From positions 1 to 5,313 of the forward strand of contig CAJUHN010000270.1 in assembly GCA_910585935.1 (NCBI GenBank): a stretch of 5,313 bases of DNA, in the 5' to 3' direction. Below the pieces are notes generated by a model. The model ran no database searches, was not told the origin of the DNA, and was given only the letters and a program-made list of their open reading frames with translations. Positions 5,304-5,313 of this stretch are shown piece after piece; positions within the stretch are counted from its first letter, which is position 1, and each line of letters begins with the position of its first letter. The position numbers and the translations under genes are program-made. This stretch comes from an uncultured Lachnospiraceae bacterium. GTDB taxonomy: Bacteria > Bacillota > Clostridia > Lachnospirales > Lachnospiraceae.

Positions 5304-5313
5304 TCGGGCTTTA

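Overview
The base composition (AT-rich intergenic DNA, strong AGGAG-type ribosome sites) and the protein styles point to a low-GC Firmicute, most likely an anaerobic clostridium of the Lachnospiraceae type. This is inference; no marker gene is present.

Layout. Positions 1-65 are the right-hand part of a structured intergenic repeat that is cut by the window edge. A PucR/CdaR-type regulator is read on the minus strand (103-1317). A 333-bp AT-rich divergent intergenic region (1318-1650) holds candidate promoters for both directions and an 18-bp palindrome. Next comes a two-gene operon on the plus strand: a classical short-chain dehydrogenase/reductase (SDR, 1651-2415), then, 27 bp later, a two-part old-yellow-enzyme/FAD flavoprotein with an Fe-S cluster (2443-4386). 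A perfect 19-bp hairpin terminator closes the operon (4451-4494). The rest of the window has no intact gene. It holds two full copies of the structured repeat in opposite orientations (4515-4671 minus, 4947-5104 plus), a very AT-rich 275-bp spacer between them, a short remnant that reads like an ABC-2 transporter permease, and a GC-rich hairpin at the right end.

How the genes work together. The regulator probably senses a small molecule and controls the divergent operon. The SDR would interconvert a ketone and an alcohol, and the flavoenzyme would reduce a conjugated C=C bond. SDR plus BaiCD/dienoyl-CoA-reductase-like flavoenzyme is the pairing used by gut anaerobes on bile acids, steroids, isoflavones and similar enones. 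The substrate here cannot be read from the sequence.

The most unusual content is the repeat family. Two nearly invariant arms fold on each other. The outermost 10 bp of the stem differ completely between copies, yet remain perfectly self-complementary in both full copies. The terminal hairpin also shows a compensatory base-pair change and a GNRA-type loop. This looks like a structured RNA or structure-dependent mobile DNA element that I cannot assign to a named family.
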